A DNA stretch of 6,170 nt from Nitrospirales bacterium (GTDB lineage: Bacteria; Nitrospirota; Thermodesulfovibrionia; Thermodesulfovibrionales; Dissulfurispiraceae). A program made the position numbers and the translations under genes. How positions within the stretch are numbered: the stretch's first letter is position 1; each line of letters begins with the position of its first letter. Below, in pieces: positions 3,619-6,170 of the stretch. The stretch is from the NCBI GenBank assembly GCA_020846375.1, contig JADLDZ010000146.1, positions 1 through 6,170 on the forward strand, in the 5' to 3' direction. The notes below the pieces were generated by a model, which did not search any database, was not told the DNA's origin, and was given only the letters and a program-made list of their open reading frames with translations.

Positions 3619-6170
3619 GACTCTCTCGACACTGAGCGCCGCGGTCCTTTGCCTTTTCCTCTTCGGAACGGGCTGTTCCGAAGAAGGGAGCGGGGGCAAA
3701 GAGGAGCTTTTCAGGAAGGGGCTGCAGATGCTCAATGAGAATAATCCCCGGGGCGCCATCGTGCTCCTCAGAAACGCCCTGGAAGAGGACCCGAACTTTT
3801 TCGAGGCCCGCTTCCATCTTGCCCGAGCGTACACCCGTGCGGGCAACACTGACGCCGCGGAAAGGGAGCTGGGGAAAGTGGTGCTGCAGAGCCCTGCATT
3901 CCCGGAAGCCCACATCGAGCTTGCCCGTATCCACGTTCAGAAGAACAGACCGGATGAGGCGCTGCGGGAGCTCGGAAAGCTCGGCGGTGATGCCGCCGCC
4001 GCAGCGGAAGTATTCGAGATCTCCGGAGGGGCGCATGCCCTGAAGGGGGAGCTGGCGGATGCAGTGGAGCTTCTCAGGAAGAGCATCCGGCAGGACGGCG
4101 GCAGGAGTTCCGCAGCCGTATCCCTGGCCCGGGTCTTCCTCATGAGGGGGGAGAATGACGAGGCAAAACGACAGATCGAGGAAGTGCTCCAACGGGAGCC
4201 TTCCCGGAAGGACGCCCTGTTCCTTCTCGCAGAAATCCGGACCTCCGGGCATGCGGCCGATGAGGCGATAGCGACGTACGACAGGATCATCAGGGCCTAT
4301 CCCTCCGACGTGGACGCTCCTTTCAAAAAGGGGGTGCTCATGGTTGGGAAGGGGCAGCACGGACCGGCCCTCGCCCTGGCGGAGACCCTTGTCAGGGACT
4401 TCCCGAAGGATGCACAGGGATACAGTCTGAAGGGGATGGCGCTCTTCTACCGCAAGCAGTTCAACGATGCCATCATCGCCCTCCAGAAGTCTCTGTCCCT
4501 CGCGCCCAGTACGGGGGGGTATTATTTCCTGGGGCTCAGCCATTATTACCGGAATGAGCCGGAGCAGGCCCTGAGCCAGCTGCAGAGGGCGCTGGACCTC
4601 ACTCCTTCCTTTACCCAGGCCCGGATACTCGTCGCCCTGGTGCTCCTGCAGCAGAAGCGGACGGACGACGCCATCACCGAAGCGGGAAAGGTGCTCGAGG
4701 GCGACAGGGACAACGCCCTCGCCCATAACATACTCGGCAGCGCCTATATGGCGAAGGGGCTTTATGACGAGGGGATGGCGGAGCTGGACAAGGCGGTCGC
4801 TCTGGACCCGAAGCTGGTGGAAGTGCATATCAAGAAAGGCCTGTACCACCTCAACAGGGGCAGGCTCGGCGAGGCGGAAGCCGAGCTGCGCACCGCCGTG
4901 CGGATCACTCCCGAAGTGCTGAATACGCGCCTGATCCTGGCTTCGTATTACCTGAAGGCAAAGGAATACGGGAAGGCGGAAAAGACCCTGCGCGAAGGGC
5001 TCAGGGGCGGCAAGACGGACGCGGTGCTGTATAACAATACCGCCGCCGCCCTCATGGCGGAGGGCAAATCCGCCGACGCTCTCCGGCAGCTCCGGAGGGC
5101 GAAGGAGGCCGACCCCGACTACTTCACCCCCTATTTCAACATCGCCTCCCATGCTGTCTCGAAGGGGGATCATGAGAGCGCTCTCGATGAGTACAGGGCG
5201 GTGCTGCGTCGTTCTCCCGAAAACCTCGGCGCCCTCCTGGGGAGTGCGGCGCTGCTCGAAGCGAAGGGGAGTGACCAGGAGGCTCTCGCCGTTTATAAAA
5301 AGGCGAAGGAATCGGAGAAGGTGCAGGGGGTCCTCGCCCTGGCCCGTTACTATCTCAGGAAGAAGGATGCCGGCAGGGCGATGGAGACGCTGGATGAGGC
5401 GATAAAGAGAGATCCCCGCAGCAGCGAGGCGCTCGAGCTCAAGGGGAAGATCCACCTGGGAGAAAAGAGGTACCGGGACGCACTGGCCGCCTTCGAAAGA
5501 ATCGAAGCCTATGACCCCGACAGGGCGCTCCCCCTGATCGTGAGCGCCTGTATCGAGGCGAAAGAGTACAAAAGGGCCTTGAAGAAAGTCGAAGGCAGGC
5601 TGCAGGTGCAGCCGGGGAGGAGCGACCTCGCGGCGGAAGCAGCGCACCTGCACCTGCTGATGGGAGACCCGCGGAAAGCGGTGGAAGCGGCGTCCTCCCT
5701 TATCCGCCAGAAGCCCGATTCGCCCGATGGGTACCGGGTCCTCGCCTCTGTCCACGAGAGCGGCAATGAGCTGGACAAGGCGGTCGGCGTCCTGAAAGAG
5801 GGGCTCAAAGCGGGCGGGGACAGCGCGGAGCTGAAGATTTCCCTCGCGGGGCTCTATATGAAAAAGAGGGAGTATGCCCTCGCCCTCGGCGTCTACGAGT
5901 CGCTGCTGAAGAGCGATCCGGGCAATGTGACCGCACTTTTCGGGAGGGGAACCGTCTGCGACCGCACGGGGAAAAAGAAAGAAGCGGCCGCCCGCTACCG
6001 CCAGGTCCTCGAAAAGTCCGGGGACCATGTCCCGGCCCTGAATAACCTCGCTTTCCTGTATGCGGAGGGGTACGGCAGCAGGGAGGAGGCGCTGCAGCTC
6101 GCGATGAAGGCATACCGGATCGCTCCGGGGAGCGCCGAGGTGATGGATACCCTGGGATATATCCTCCTCA
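3611..6170 (+). CDS. prsT: PrsT-like TPR-repeat lipoprotein of the PEP-CTERM/exosortase type, 3' end outside the window
   Basis: The frame is open from TTG 3611 to the right edge, 853 codons without a stop. Residues 1-22 form a lipoprotein signal: Arg3, a hydrophobic core (AAVLCLFLF), then GTGC with Cys22 as the lipidation site. From about residue 30 to the end the protein is an unbroken array of some 24 TPR-like helix pairs of about 34 residues, with recurring Ala/Leu/Tyr positions and helix-ending prolines (for example KAVALDPK, RALDLTPS). The last visible block has NNLAFLYAEG and VMDTLGYILL, typical of the C-terminal part of PrsT, so probably only a short tail is missing. The protein should be anchored in the envelope and serve as a scaffold; PrsT is associated with exosortase and exopolysaccharide loci, but its exact function is not known. 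TTG is used, with a good ribosome site, and the start overlaps the pseudo-receiver stop, suggesting translational coupling. A generic TPR lipoprotein is the alternative. Confidence 0.85.
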   Translation, partial: MSRTLSTLSAAVLCLFLFGTGCSEEGSGGKEELFRKGLQMLNENNPRGAIVLLRNALEEDPNFFEARFHLARAYTRAGNTDAAERELGKVVLQSPAFPEAHIELARIHVQKNRPDEALRELGKLGGDAAAAAEVFEISGGAHALKGELADAVELLRKSIRQDGGRSSAAVSLARVFLMRGENDEAKRQIEEVLQREPSRKDALFLLAEIRTSGHAADEAIATYDRIIRAYPSDVDAPFKKGVLMVGKGQHGPALALAETLVRDFPKDAQGYSLKGMALFYRKQFNDAIIALQKSLSLAPSTGGYYFLGLSHYYRNEPEQALSQLQRALDLTPSFTQARILVALVLLQQKRTDDAITEAGKVLEGDRDNALAHNILGSAYMAKGLYDEGMAELDKAVALDPKLVEVHIKKGLYHLNRGRLGEAEAELRTAVRITPEVLNTRLILASYYLKAKEYGKAEKTLREGLRGGKTDAVLYNNTAAALMAEGKSADALRQLRRAKEADPDYFTPYFNIASHAVSKGDHESALDEYRAVLRRSPENLGALLGSAALLEAKGSDQEALAVYKKAKESEKVQGVLALARYYLRKKDAGRAMETLDEAIKRDPRSSEALELKGKIHLGEKRYRDALAAFERIEAYDPDRALPLIVSACIEAKEYKRALKKVEGRLQVQPGRSDLAAEAAHLHLLMGDPRKAVEAASSLIRQKPDSPDGYRVLASVHESGNELDKAVGVLKEGLKAGGDSAELKISLAGLYMKKREYALALGVYESLLKSDPGNVTALFGRGTVCDRTGKKKEAAARYRQVLEKSGDHVPALNNLAFLYAEGYGSREEALQLAMKAYRIAPGSAEVMDTLGYILL

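Noticed and set aside
3524..6028. An 834-codon open frame on the - strand opposite the TPR lipoprotein
   Set aside because: It is a mirror of the GC-rich, codon-biased TPR gene. Its product has no domain pattern, while the + strand frame has a signal peptide, lipobox, ribosome site and regular TPR periodicity.

Overview
The window holds four protein genes, all on the + strand, in GC-rich DNA. Layout: (1) a soluble PAS/HisKA/HATPase sensor kinase (41-1132, frame open at the left edge); (2) a complete NtrC-type sigma-54 activator (1325-2674) closed by a strong intrinsic terminator; (3) a 466-base non-coding stretch, pyrimidine-rich and with several inverted repeats; (4) a 126-residue receiver-like protein that has lost the phosphoacceptor aspartate (3238-3618); (5) overlapping its end by 8 bases, a very long TPR lipoprotein that starts at TTG and runs off the right edge (3611-6170).

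The TPR lipoprotein looks like PrsT, the TPR lipoprotein of exosortase/PEP-CTERM loci: signal peptide with lipobox, about 24 tandem TPR-like helical pairs, and a final block with N-N-L-A and D-T-L-G-Y. PrsT genes usually lie in exopolysaccharide/exosortase clusters together with sigma-54-linked two-component regulators, so the window is probably one edge of such a cluster. No exosortase, PEP-CTERM substrate or glycosyltransferase gene is inside the window, so this placement is inference. The kinase and regulator here do not look like classical PrsK and PrsR; they read as a generic NtrB/NtrC-like pair.

The organism is most likely a GC-rich Gram-negative bacterium. The combination of NtrB/NtrC pairs, PrsT and a diverged copy of a dispersed intergenic repeat would suit Desulfobacterota (Geobacter-like) or Nitrospirota, but the sequence alone does not settle this.

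A working model: the cytosolic kinase phosphorylates the NtrC-type regulator, which activates sigma-54 promoters elsewhere. The pseudo-receiver may modulate this pair or another one by protein-protein contact, and it is translationally coupled to the envelope TPR lipoprotein. The most unusual points are the pseudo-receiver, the H-G-V-R-N-P H-box of the kinase, and the structured leader before the pseudo-receiver gene. I found no CRISPR array, tRNA, rRNA, transposase or clear mobile element.
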